A DNA stretch of 64,000 bases from NCBI GenBank assembly GCA_035760965.1, contig DASTRY010000050.1, positions 1 to 64,000 of the forward strand. Reading direction: 5' to 3'. Shown in pieces: positions 20,581-29,060 of this stretch. A program made the translations under genes and the position numbers. Numbering within the stretch: the first letter of the stretch is position 1; the number at the start of each line of letters is the position of its first letter. The DNA is from JADGHX01 sp035760965 (GTDB lineage Bacteria > Pseudomonadota > Gammaproteobacteria > Steroidobacterales > Steroidobacteraceae). The notes under the pieces are model-generated. The model saw only the letters and a program-made list of their open reading frames with translations, searched no databases and was not told where the DNA came from.

Positions 20581-21262
20581 GCAGCAGCCAGCCGCGCGCG
20601 CGGCTCGTCCCCGGATCCACCTCTGTCATGGCCGCAAACAACAGATCCACCGGGACCCAATGCGGCGGATACTTGAAGCGCGCGGTATCGAGAACGAGAG
20701 CTCTATCTGTCGCCGCGTGATACGCGCCAATCGGCGAGAAGTGGCCGTCGCCGCTCTGACCCACCGCTCGTCTCGAATAGTTGACGATCAAGACCGGGCC
20801 CTCGTCGCTCATCGTCGCCGCGCGCAGATGCTCGCGAAAGGCGTTCGCATCGGCGAGCGGTGGCCGGTGCACGCTTACGTGCGCGGCGCTACACCTCGCG
20901 AGACAGGCCACCTCGTCCAGCGTCAGTCCGAAACGCCGCACATCCTCGAGCGACTTGCAGCAGTCGAGCAGCTCCTCGCTGAACCAGCGCCAGACACCCT
21001 TCCAATTGCGCCGCGGATCGATACGTAGCGCGTTCAGCGCGCACACGAGCGTGCCGAGGCCGCAGAAGGCGGGGTCCGCCTGCGTGTGGAACTGCTGTGC
21101 GAGCCTGAAGTAGCCCTGCAGCGTCCCGCCAAGCAGGGCCTCACTGAAGAGCTTGCGACCCGCGGCAGAGTCGAGAGCTGGGAGTCCCGCGGGTAGCGGT
21201 CGCATATACGTTGTGCGCTCTCCGGCAGACGCGGCGGGCGGCGCGCAAAGGCTGGCGTTCAC
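20570..21262 (-). CDS. Phytochelatin-synthase-like cysteine peptidase
   Basis: 230 residues. Papain-like catalytic triad motifs are visible: Cys in DPAFCGLGTLVCALNAL, His in GDGHFSPIGAYH and Asp in LVLDTARFKYPPHWV. This matches the N-terminal domain of phytochelatin synthase. Bacterial single-domain members usually cleave Gly from glutathione or its conjugates and may not make phytochelatin. The plant-type C-terminal domain is absent. The N-terminus is not a clear signal peptide. A 94-bp tandem repeat lies immediately upstream. Confidence 0.85.
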   Translation of the reverse strand: MNASLCAPPAASAGERTTYMRPLPAGLPALDSAAGRKLFSEALLGGTLQGYFRLAQQFHTQADPAFCGLGTLVCALNALRIDPRRNWKGVWRWFSEELLDCCKSLEDVRRFGLTLDEVACLARCSAAHVSVHRPPLADANAFREHLRAATMSDEGPVLIVNYSRRAVGQSGDGHFSPIGAYHAATDRALVLDTARFKYPPHWVPVDLLFAAMTEVDPGTSRARGWLLLRR

Positions 21263-21266
21263 GGAG

Positions 21267-21453
21267 TCGACCTCGTGGCATGGATTCCGACGTTTGGGCT
21301 GCCGCGAGTGTGGCGTGACCCGGCCGTATTGGATTGACCGAAGGGGCTACGCGGGAGCTCGCGACCTCGTGGCATGAGTTCCGACGTTTCGCTGCCGCGA
21401 GTGTCGCCTGCCCCGGCCGTCCTGGATTGAACGAAGGGGCTACGCGGGAGCTC
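21267..21453. repeat. Two-copy tandem repeat of about 94 bp
   Basis: Copy 1 at 21267-21360, copy 2 at 21361-21453. Both begin with CGACCTCGTGGCATG and end with GAAGGGGCTACGCGGGAGCTC. They differ at a scatter of positions. The first copy starts five bases upstream of the phytochelatin-synthase-like start codon. Confidence 0.85.
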
Positions 21454-21616
21454 CCCGAGCCCTGAGGCTGCCGCGCGTCCCGTCGCCACCGCCGCCCGCA
21501 CACGGCCGCACAGGGTTCGCAGCCGGCGGCGCCGCGACGTCGTGAAAGAGAGAATTTCTCGTTTCTCGTTAGCAGACGTGAATCCGCGAAGCCGTAAGGA
21601 CGCTGCGCGCCGCCCA

Positions 21617-21651
21617 TAAAAAAGAACCCCGGTGTTGTGGGACACCGGGGT
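21617..21651 (-). terminator. Intrinsic terminator on the minus strand
   Basis: Ten-bp stem ACCCCGGTGT / ACACCGGGGT with a 6-nt loop, followed on the minus strand by TTCTTTTTT. Confidence 0.85.
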
Positions 21652-21840
21652 GGTCGCTTGCTTGTTTTGTGGAGGAGTGTCGTCGTCGTTGTTGTTTTTG
21701 TCGGGTCGCGATCGGCTCGTCACGGCGGAGTTAGGTCCGTTTCGGGCCTTCGCAATCTTGTTGTTCAATCCGCTAGCTTGCTTCCTTCCGGACGGGGTGT
21801 GTGCCGTCCTTCTGCCAGTAAGATAAGCAACGCGCATGCC
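21617..21840 (-). ncRNA. Candidate small RNA (3' end defined, 5' end uncertain)
   Basis: The minus strand has a strong intrinsic terminator (21617-21651) with no protein gene upstream to explain it. The 60-70 nt before the hairpin are CA/AC-rich and look unstructured, and contain CUCCUCC (opposite 21671-21677), complementary to Shine-Dalgarno sequences. Further upstream is a GGACGG/CCGTCC hairpin. The 5' end is a guess. It could instead be the tail of a longer transcript. Confidence 0.4.
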
Positions 21841-22086
21841 AGTCGCTCGAAACGCCCTGCCGACATGACATGTTGTATGTGGGACGTAGTTCAACTGTGA
21901 CGTACTGCGCGCTATGCGAGCCTTCGGTCCGGGCTCCGGCGAGTTATGTGATGCGCTCGCACGGACCTGTTCCGAGTGAGTTGTCAAAGTCATCGACGCA
22001 AATGCGGCACTCGCGCGCGCCGCAAAAGTCGCAATGCACACAACTCATTGATGAGACGTTCGATTTCCATGTGGACGGGGGTGTAA

Positions 22087-24438
22087 ATGAACTCGACAGC
22101 GGCTGTGGGCGCCCGCCGATCGGCGGCGCGCTGGTTCGTGAGCGGCTGGCTCGCGATCCTGCTGGCGTTTCCCGCGCTCGGCGCGGAGGACGCCATACCG
22201 AAGCCGCCGGGTCTGCAGCGCGATGTGGACTTCTGGATTCGCGTGTACACCGAGATCAACACCAACTCGGGCTTCCTGCACGACGAACGCAACCTCGCGG
22301 TGGTGTACGACACGCTGCGCTTCGCGCCGAACACGAGCCCGCGCGAGCGGCAGAAGATCGTCGAGGACGCGCGCGACAAGTACGCGGCGGCACTGAAGCG
22401 CATCGCCTCCGCGAGTAGCCCGCTCTCCGCGGACGATCAGCGCATCAAGGACCTGTGGGGCGCGGAAGGCACCCCGGCGCGGCTGCTCGAGGCCGCCAAC
22501 GGCATCCGCTTCCAGCTCGGTCAGGCGGATCGCTTTCTCGAAGGTCTCGTGCGCGCGGGCGCCTGGGAGGCGCACATCGCTGAAGTGTTCGCGAACCAGG
22601 GGCTGCCGCACGAGCTGGCGGTGCTCCCGCACGTCGAGTCGTCCTTCAATCCGGCGGCGTATTCCAAGGTCGGCGCCGCGGGGCTGTGGCAGTTCATGCG
22701 ATCGACGGGCCGGCGCTACATGCGCATCGACAGCTCCGTTGACGATCGCCTCGATCCGTTCCGCTCGACCGAAGCGGCCGCACAGCTGCTTTCCTACAAC
22801 TATCGATTGCTCGGGACGTGGCCGCTCGCGCTGACCGCGTACAACCACGGCGCCGCCGGCATGCGCCGCGCGCGCGACTCGCTCGGCACGGACGACATCG
22901 AGAAGATCGTACGCACGTATAAAAGCCCGACATTCGGCTTCGCGTCGCGCAACTTCTATGTGTCGTTCCTCGCGGCCCTCGAGATCGACAGCAATCCGGA
23001 GAAGTATTTCCCGGCGTTCAAGCCCATGCCCGAGCTCAAGTTTCGCGAAGTGACCGTGCCGTCGTTCGCACCGATCGCCGCCATCCAGCGCGCGGTGAAG
23101 GTCAGCATGGACGAGCTGCGCGAGCTGAATCCGGCGCTGCGGCCGCTGGTATGGAACGGCTCACGACACGTGCCGAAGGGCTACAAGCTGCGTCTACCGT
23201 ACGATGGCGAAGCGTGGACGAGCGAGATGCTCGCCGCGCGGCTCGCGCCGAGCGAGCAGTTCGCCGGTCAGCCGGAGGAGCGCACCTACCGCGTTCGCCG
23301 CGGCGACACGCTTTCGGGCGTCGCCGCGAAGTACGGTGTGACGACGGCGGCGCTGGCCGAGATGAACGGCATGCGCACGTCGTCGCCGCTGCGCGTCGGG
23401 AGAACGCTCCTCGTGCCGCCGGGCGCGTCGATCACGGTGGCCGCGGCGCAGGCCGCGGGCACTGCGGCGCCAAAATCGGAGGCGGCGCCGATCATCGAGG
23501 CGAGCGAGACGAACACCTACATCGTTCGCCGCGGCGATTCGCTGGAAGAGATCGCGAAGCGGAGCGGGCTTGCGCAGTCCACGATCCTGAAGCTGAACGG
23601 CCTCAAGAACCCGAACTACATTTACGAAGGGCAGAAGCTGCTGCTCGCTTCCGTACCGTCCGAGCCGGGATCGGCAACACCGCCGGCCGCTCCGGCGGCG
23701 CCACCCGCCGAGACGGCCGCGCCGCCACCGGCCACTGCAGGAGCACCATCTTCGCGTACTGCGTCTCCTGCTCCGACGCCCGCGCGTCCGCCGGTCAGGC
23801 CGACCAAGCCGGTCATTGTGGCGTCCACGACGCCGGATGGCGCCGTGCCTGCTTCGGAAGCGCAACGTGAGAGCGAAGAGGATGTCGAGGCGGTCGAGAA
23901 GGCGGGCAAGACCGCGGCTCGCGCCGAGCCCGTGTCGGCCGCGCAGGCCGAAGCGCTCGGCCCGGCACTTGGCCCCGCGATCGAAACGCCGCAGACGGCC
24001 GATCCGATCGACTACTCGGTGGGCTCGGACAACACCATCGTGGTGGTCGCCGAAGAAACGCTCGGCCACTACGCCGACTGGCTGGGCGTCACGGCGCAGC
24101 GCCTGCGTAACATCAACAAGATGAAGTTCGGCCGGCCCGTGATCGTCGGCCGCAAGTTGAAGCTCGACTTCTCGAAGGTGAAGCCCGAGCAGTTCGAGGC
24201 CAAGCGCAAGCAGTATCACCGCACGCTTCAGGCGACGTACTTCGCGGAGCACCGCATCCTCGGCACGGAGGTCTACATCGTCCGCCGCGGGGATTCGCTC
24301 TGGACGGTTACGCAGCGCTACGACCGACTGCCGATGTGGCTGCTACAGCAGTACAACCCCGACGTCGATTTCAGCGAGATGCGCGCCGGCACCGAGATCA
24401 TCGTGCCGAAGGTGGAGGAAGTCGCGCAGAACGGCTAG
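22087..24438 (+). CDS. mltD: Membrane-bound lytic murein transglycosylase D with four LysM domains
   Basis: 783 residues. N-terminal signal (WLAILLAFPALGAED). The SLT goose-lysozyme domain has catalytic Glu in LPHVESSFNPAAYSKVGAAG and the motif YNHGAAGMRRA. LysM peptidoglycan-binding modules start near RTYRVRRGDTLSG, NTYIVRRGDSLEE, a divergent NTIVVVAEETLGH, and EVYIVRRGDSLWT. A Pro/Ala-rich linker of about 100 residues lies between the second and third. Longer than E. coli MltD (about 450 residues), which has two LysM modules. Cleaves glycan strands to 1,6-anhydro products, which AmpD encoded at 58.2 kb would process. Confidence 0.94.
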   Translation: MNSTAAVGARRSAARWFVSGWLAILLAFPALGAEDAIPKPPGLQRDVDFWIRVYTEINTNSGFLHDERNLAVVYDTLRFAPNTSPRERQKIVEDARDKYAAALKRIASASSPLSADDQRIKDLWGAEGTPARLLEAANGIRFQLGQADRFLEGLVRAGAWEAHIAEVFANQGLPHELAVLPHVESSFNPAAYSKVGAAGLWQFMRSTGRRYMRIDSSVDDRLDPFRSTEAAAQLLSYNYRLLGTWPLALTAYNHGAAGMRRARDSLGTDDIEKIVRTYKSPTFGFASRNFYVSFLAALEIDSNPEKYFPAFKPMPELKFREVTVPSFAPIAAIQRAVKVSMDELRELNPALRPLVWNGSRHVPKGYKLRLPYDGEAWTSEMLAARLAPSEQFAGQPEERTYRVRRGDTLSGVAAKYGVTTAALAEMNGMRTSSPLRVGRTLLVPPGASITVAAAQAAGTAAPKSEAAPIIEASETNTYIVRRGDSLEEIAKRSGLAQSTILKLNGLKNPNYIYEGQKLLLASVPSEPGSATPPAAPAAPPAETAAPPPATAGAPSSRTASPAPTPARPPVRPTKPVIVASTTPDGAVPASEAQRESEEDVEAVEKAGKTAARAEPVSAAQAEALGPALGPAIETPQTADPIDYSVGSDNTIVVVAEETLGHYADWLGVTAQRLRNINKMKFGRPVIVGRKLKLDFSKVKPEQFEAKRKQYHRTLQATYFAEHRILGTEVYIVRRGDSLWTVTQRYDRLPMWLLQQYNPDVDFSEMRAGTEIIVPKVEEVAQNG

Positions 24439-24484
24439 GTGCGCACGGAGCACCGCAGGTCCGGCCAGGGCGTCGCCGTGAACG

Positions 24485-24678
24485 GCTGCGTACGTGCGCG
24501 CATTGCAAACGCGCTCGGGCCGGCAGACCGGAGCCTCACCCGCGAAAGGCTACGTGCGCGCGCGCATCGCAAACGCGCTCGGGCCGACGAGAGCGAAGCC
24601 TTCGGCCGCGAAAGACTACGTGCGAACGCGCATCGCAAAGTCGCTGAGGCCTGAAAGGGCGGACCCTTCGGCCGTGAA
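24485..24678 (-). repeat. Three tandem copies of a 65-bp lipoprotein gene 3' end
   Basis: The last ~63 bp of the lipoprotein gene (to its TAG at 24616) are followed on the minus strand by two degenerate copies, at about 24550-24613 and 24485-24548. Each contains TTTGCGATGCGCG or a close variant; the second keeps the CACGTAG stop and the third reads CGTACGCAG there. Confidence 0.8.
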
Positions 24679-25203
24679 CTGATCGGGCTCGCTCGCGGGC
24701 GCCTGCGTCACGATGCGCACGCGGCTCGCAGCGGCGAAGCAGTCGAGCACTTCGCCGGAGAGCTTGAAGTACCACTGCGCGCTCCAGGGCGCCGGCAGCT
24801 TGTAGGGCGGCTCCGACAGTCCCATCGCTTGCAGGCTCATGTTCGCCGGCTCGAGCTGAATCGCCTGGTCGCCGCAGAACACCTGGGGTCGGTCGAGCGG
24901 CACCGCGCCCTGCGGGGCCGAAATCCACAGATACAGCTCGTGCGTGCCCATGCGATTCGTTTCGAAGGGCGCGAGATAGGCGAACGGGTCCGCTTTCGAT
25001 CCCCGCGTGCGATCGATGATGAGCTCGACGGGCTTCGACATCACCGTCAGCGTCGTGCCGGTGTTCGGGTCGAGCCGTTGCTGCTCGGGCTCGGTCGGGG
25101 TGGCCGCGCAAGCCGCCAGCAACGCGAGGCACCCGAGCGCAAGCGCTCTCGAAACCGCACGGAACGTGCGCTCCGTCACTCGTGTCGAAGCCGCTCGAAT
25201 CAC
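24616..25203 (-). CDS. Putative lipoprotein, unknown function
   Basis: 195 residues from a GTG at 25203 with AGGAGG four bases upstream, chosen over the 25329 ATG. The lipoprotein signal ends in LALLAACA (lipobox LAAC). The mature part has no family I recognise; it has features of a beta-rich domain with GTTLTVMSKPVELIIDRTRG, HELYLWISAPQG and WYFKLSGEVLDCFAA. Its 3' end is tandemly repeated downstream. Divergent from the L,D-transpeptidase gene. Confidence 0.75.
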   Translation of the reverse strand: MIRAASTRVTERTFRAVSRALALGCLALLAACAATPTEPEQQRLDPNTGTTLTVMSKPVELIIDRTRGSKADPFAYLAPFETNRMGTHELYLWISAPQGAVPLDRPQVFCGDQAIQLEPANMSLQAMGLSEPPYKLPAPWSAQWYFKLSGEVLDCFAAASRVRIVTQAPASEPDQFTAEGSALSGLSDFAMRVRT

Positions 25204-25383
25204 AAAACCTCCTGCTGCAGCTTGGCCATTATCGATGCGAACGCCGCGAATGGGATGCACGCGGGCACCTTCGATGTCGGTCCGCGGCGACGTCTTCTGT
25301 CGCGTGAACCCTGCACGTCGATCCGGCAAGCTCGACCCCCTATAATCCTTCAGAACAATTGCAAGTCCTTGTTCGCGCGATAG

Positions 25384-25929
25384 ATGAAGCTCTTTCTACG
25401 CTGTTTTTGGCTGTTCGCGGCGTCGCTCGCCGTGTCAGGCCTGGCACGCGCCGACGCTGCGGACAATCTCGGCAGCTCGAGCCTGCGCCCCACCGAGAGC
25501 ATGCCGCTCGCGGACCGCGTCGTCGTCTACAAGAGCGAGCGCAAGATGCTGCTCATGCGCGGCGACAGCATCCTGCGTACCTACAAGATCGCGCTCGGGC
25601 TGAACCCCGTCGGCCACAAGGAGCGGGCGGGCGACTTCCGCACCCCCGAGGGCCGCTACTACCTCACGCGGCGGAACCCGCGCAGCGACTTCTTCCTCTC
25701 CATCCAGGTGTCGTACCCGAACGAGGCGGACGTCAAGAACGCCAAGCGCAACGGCTGGGATACCGGCGGCTCGATCATGATTCATGGTCTGCCGAACCAG
25801 CTCAAGCACACGCCGAAGTACTACGAGAGCCGCGACTGGACGGATGGCTGCATCGCGGTTTCCAACTCCGACATGCTGGAAATCTGGCTCCTGACCGCCA
25901 ACAACACGCCCATCGAGATTCTCCCGTAA
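25384..25929 (+). CDS. L,D-transpeptidase family protein (YkuD domain)
   Basis: 181 residues with a cleavable signal (WLFAASLAVSGLARA). YkuD catalytic motif: IMIHGLPN then WTDGCIAVSN, with the nucleophile Cys and the His. Such periplasmic enzymes make 3-3 peptidoglycan crosslinks, attach lipoproteins, or cut those links (YafK type, which this short single-domain protein resembles). Lies between the lipoprotein gene and ppnN. Confidence 0.88.
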   Translation: MKLFLRCFWLFAASLAVSGLARADAADNLGSSSLRPTESMPLADRVVVYKSERKMLLMRGDSILRTYKIALGLNPVGHKERAGDFRTPEGRYYLTRRNPRSDFFLSIQVSYPNEADVKNAKRNGWDTGGSIMIHGLPNQLKHTPKYYESRDWTDGCIAVSNSDMLEIWLLTANNTPIEILP

Positions 25930-25995
25930 GCTCGCGCGTCCGGGACCGGCGGCGGGCCCGGACGTGAAGCTCGAGTGGAGGGGGAAGCAACGCCC

Positions 25996-27381
25996 GTGGA
26001 ATCCAGCACCGTCATTCCTGAGTTCGTCGACGCCGACGTCGGGCCGCGCGGCAGCCTCGAGCACCTTTCGCAGGCCGAGATTGCCAAGCTGCTCGACACC
26101 AGCAAGGGCGGCCTGTACCCGCTCTTCCGCAAGTGCGCGCTCGCCGTGCTGAACAGCGGCGCGGACACGGACAACTCGAAAGAAATTTTCGACCGGTACG
26201 AGAACTTCGACATCAAGGTGGTGCGCCACGCGTGGGGCATCCGGCTCGAGATCCACAACGCGCCGGCGGCGGCGTTCGTGGACGGCGAGATGATTCGGGG
26301 CATCAAGGAGCACCTGTTCGCGGTGCTGCGCGATGTCATCTTCATTTCGAGCGACATCGTCGAGAGCGGGCGCTTCGATCTCAAGGATTCGGCGGACATC
26401 ACCAACGCGGTGTTCCACGTGCTGCGCAACGCGCGGCTCCTCGATTACAAGGCGCGCCCGAATCTGGTCGTCTGCTGGGGCGGCCACTCGATCGGCAACG
26501 CGGAATACAAGTACACGAAGAAGGTCGGCTACGAGCTCGGCCTGCGCGGTCTCGACGTGTGCACCGGCTGCGGGCCGGGCGCCATGAAGGGGCCGATGAA
26601 GGGCGCCACCATCGGGCATGCCAAGCAGCGCATCACGGCGGGCCGCTACATCGGGATCACCGAGCCCGGGATCATCGCCGCCGAGCCGCCGAATCCGATC
26701 GTCAACCACCTCGTCATCATGCCGGATATCGAGAAGCGCCTCGAAGCGTTCGTGCGCATGGCGCACGGCATCGTCGTGTTTCCGGGCGGCGCGGGCACGG
26801 CCGAGGAAATCCTGTATTTGCTCGGCATACTGCTCGATCCGGCCAATCGCAATCAGCCGCTGCCGGTCGTGCTGACCGGGCCTGCGGAGAGCGCGGGCTA
26901 CTTCGAGCAGCTGAGCCGCTTCATCACGGGCACGCTCGGGCAGGAGGCGATGAATCGCCTCGAGATCATCATCGACGATCCGGCGCGGGTCGCGCGTACG
27001 GTGGTCGAAGGCGTGAAGGCGGTGCGCGAGTTCCGCAAGCGGGAGAGCGATTCGTACAACTTCAACTGGCTGCTGGCCGTGCCCGAAGACTTCCAGCATC
27101 CGTTCGAGGTGACGCACGAATCGATGCGCGCGCTCGAGCTGCACCGGGACCAGCCGGTGCACCAGCTCGCCGCCAACTTGCGCCGTGCCTTCTCGGGCAT
27201 CGTCACCGGCAACGTGAAGGAGTACGGCATCCAGGCCATCGAGAAGCGCGGACCGTACGAGCTGCGCGGCGACGCTTCGCTCATGAAGCTGCTCGATGAG
27301 CTGCTCACCGCGTTCGTCGCGCAGTTGCGCATGAAACTGCCTGGCAGCACGTACAGGCCGTGCTATCGACTCGTGGCGTAG
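25996..27381 (+). CDS. ppnN: Pyrimidine/purine nucleotide 5'-monophosphate nucleosidase PpnN
   Basis: 461 residues from GTG 25996, preferred because GGAGGGGG lies upstream; GTG 25975 would add seven residues. N-terminal region resembles YgdH (LSQAEIAKLL, AVLNSGADTDNSKEIFDRYENFDI). The LOG-family core has GCGPGAMKGPMKGA and FPGGAGTAEEILY. Cleaves nucleoside monophosphates to base and ribose 5-phosphate; the E. coli enzyme is stimulated by (p)ppGpp. Confidence 0.92.
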   Translation: MESSTVIPEFVDADVGPRGSLEHLSQAEIAKLLDTSKGGLYPLFRKCALAVLNSGADTDNSKEIFDRYENFDIKVVRHAWGIRLEIHNAPAAAFVDGEMIRGIKEHLFAVLRDVIFISSDIVESGRFDLKDSADITNAVFHVLRNARLLDYKARPNLVVCWGGHSIGNAEYKYTKKVGYELGLRGLDVCTGCGPGAMKGPMKGATIGHAKQRITAGRYIGITEPGIIAAEPPNPIVNHLVIMPDIEKRLEAFVRMAHGIVVFPGGAGTAEEILYLLGILLDPANRNQPLPVVLTGPAESAGYFEQLSRFITGTLGQEAMNRLEIIIDDPARVARTVVEGVKAVREFRKRESDSYNFNWLLAVPEDFQHPFEVTHESMRALELHRDQPVHQLAANLRRAFSGIVTGNVKEYGIQAIEKRGPYELRGDASLMKLLDELLTAFVAQLRMKLPGSTYRPCYRLVA

Positions 27382-27532
27382 CGCACGCCGCGGGCGTGAC
27401 ATAACGCCTGTCTGCATTGAGCTACTCCGCACGCGTGAAAAACGCGACCCGCAGCTACGGTTTGGCTGTGAACCAGTTCCTGCGCTGCCGGGAGTGAAGC
27501 CTTAGTCTGTGACTCATGCTTGAGGAGCGGTC

Positions 27533-27787
27533 ATGAGTTCATCGGACAGGGGGCGCAACGATCCTCCCTCGACGGCGCGCGGCGACACGGCGTCGTCCGT
27601 CGGCAAGCCTTCGACGCCGAAGGATTCGGATGCGTATGCGACGTGGCTCGATCGCATGCAGCGCGCGCGTGCGCGTCATGCGGCGATCACCAAGAATCTC
27701 TACACGTGGTCCAACTACAAGAACTGGGCCGACAAGATGAAGGATTCCTGGGAAGAAGAGCCGAATCCCGAGAAGCCGAAGAAGTAA
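27533..27787 (+). CDS. Small hydrophilic protein, unknown
   Basis: 84 residues with a good Shine-Dalgarno (GAGGAG, 6 nt spacing). The N-terminal half is Ser/Gly/Asp-rich and probably disordered. The C-terminal half carries RMQRARARHAAITKNLYTWSNYKNWADKMKDSW, an aromatic-rich helical segment that could bind a partner. No family recognised. A 150-bp gap separates it from ppnN. Confidence 0.6.
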   Translation: MSSSDRGRNDPPSTARGDTASSVGKPSTPKDSDAYATWLDRMQRARARHAAITKNLYTWSNYKNWADKMKDSWEEEPNPEKPKK

Positions 27788-27919
27788 CCGCCCCGGCCCG
27801 CCCCTCGCGCGCACGACTGCGGCGCGCCACCTTCCTGCAGCCTCACAGGCTCGAACCCTTGACGTGCGCCCGATGGCGAGCGCGCCCGACGTGCGCGCTG
27901 GAGCGGGGACGGGAGCGCC

Positions 27920-28624
27920 TCAGGCGTTGGCCAATGCCGGCGAAGGCGGCGCCGACGTCGGCGTGGGCGCGTTGGCGGCCGGCTTCTCGAGCCAGTCGAT
28001 GAGTGGCACCCACTGCTCGACATCTTCCCGTGCAATGTAGCTCTTCATTTCGTGCACGCCGATGCCGAGCTCGGCCGCGCGCACGTAGTTCTGGGAATCG
28101 CGGATCGTCGTGATGATCGGGATGCCGAGCGTCTGCAGGAAGCGAATCAGCGACTGATAAGTCAGCGTGTTGCGGCGGATGCGATTCGCGACGACGCCGA
28201 TGCGGTCGTCCTCACGTCGGATCTTGGCGACGAGCAGCAGGTCGCGGATGCAGCGCGAGCACGCGTGAATGTCGATGTCGGACGGCAACACCGGCACGAT
28301 GACCTTGTCCGCGTCGCGAGTGATCTCCGGCATGCGCGGGGAGCCGAGTGCCGCGGGTGTATCGACGATCACGTGCGTGGTACCGGGCGGCACGCGCATC
28401 TGGAATGCGCGCGTCGTGCGCGCGTCGTTTTCGAAGGCCGCGATGACGTGAATGGGCGCCTGCGCCTGCTGCCGTTTCTTCACCCAGCGCACCGAGGAGC
28501 CCTGCGGGTCGAAATCCATCAGGACCGGCTTTTGCTGGCACGAGGCGTAGTAGCTCGCCAGGTTTATCGCGAGTGTCGTCTTGCCCGAACCCCCTTTGGG
28601 GTTCAAGACGACGATGCGCTTCAT
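27920..28624 (-). CDS. ParA-family ATPase (orphan)
   Basis: 234 residues. Deviant Walker A PKGGSGKTT at residues 9-17 and a switch motif DFDPQGSS; VIVDTPAALGS is the Walker B region. No parB or plasmid genes adjoin it. Chromosomal orphan ParA proteins position cellular cargo such as chemosensory arrays or flagella; which cargo cannot be read here. The C-terminal ~20 residues are Ala/Pro-rich. Confidence 0.88.
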   Translation of the reverse strand: MKRIVVLNPKGGSGKTTLAINLASYYASCQQKPVLMDFDPQGSSVRWVKKRQQAQAPIHVIAAFENDARTTRAFQMRVPPGTTHVIVDTPAALGSPRMPEITRDADKVIVPVLPSDIDIHACSRCIRDLLLVAKIRREDDRIGVVANRIRRNTLTYQSLIRFLQTLGIPIITTIRDSQNYVRAAELGIGVHEMKSYIAREDVEQWVPLIDWLEKPAANAPTPTSAPPSPALANA

Positions 28625-28771
28625 GGAGATGTGACCTTATCTATATGTCGAATGCGCAAGTAGCCGGTCGACCAAAGCCTACGCACGCGCAGCGGATGCC
28701 GCAAGGCGCGATGCTCCGGACCCCCGCGTCTGTGAGGACGCGCACATCAACGGTCCTGGAGGGTCCTTAAA

Positions 28772-28966
28772 GTGCGCGAGCCTATGGAATTCCTGCTGCT
28801 GCTTTGGGACGAGCTCGACGACTGGACGGGTGCCTGTCGGCACTTGGCCGGCGAAATGGTTGCGGAGATCGGATCGGTGGTCGCGCCGCTCGGCACGGCG
28901 CTGCTCGCGGGCACCGCCACTGCGTGGGCCCTGCTGACCCATCTCCAGCGCGTCGCCGGCGCCTGA
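28772..28966 (+). CDS. Small protein with one hydrophobic segment
   Basis: 64 residues from GTG with GGAGGG 8 nt upstream; an alternative ATG lies at 28784. It begins MEFLLLLWDELDDW after the first four residues and has a hydrophobic C-terminal stretch (VVAPLGTALLAGTATAWALL). Divergent from parA. Function unknown. Confidence 0.5.
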   Translation: MREPMEFLLLLWDELDDWTGACRHLAGEMVAEIGSVVAPLGTALLAGTATAWALLTHLQRVAGA

Positions 28967-29060
28967 TCGGCCCTCCCGCCGCTTCTCCCTGCTCGGTCAC
29001 GCCCGGCCGGCGGCGAATTGTTCTTGAAATTTGGCGCGCGACTCCCAAGATCGCGCGCTC

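Larger units (their letters stand above)
21263..22086. other. 824-bp spacer upstream of mltD
   Basis: No convincing protein gene. Contains a two-copy 94-bp tandem repeat, a minus-strand intrinsic terminator, a CA-rich stretch suggestive of a small RNA, and a GC-neutral segment leading to mltD. Confidence 0.6.

Noticed and set aside
21777..21793. SRP (4.5S) RNA core-like string GTCCGGAAGGAAGCA on the minus strand
   Set aside because: The 5' partner strand of the conserved internal loop (CAGG) is absent and flanking arms do not pair as a long hairpin.
21259..22041. 260-codon minus-strand frame upstream of mltD
   Set aside because: Composition is Arg/Thr/Ser-rich, it crosses a strong terminator and a tandem repeat, and it has no recognisable domain.
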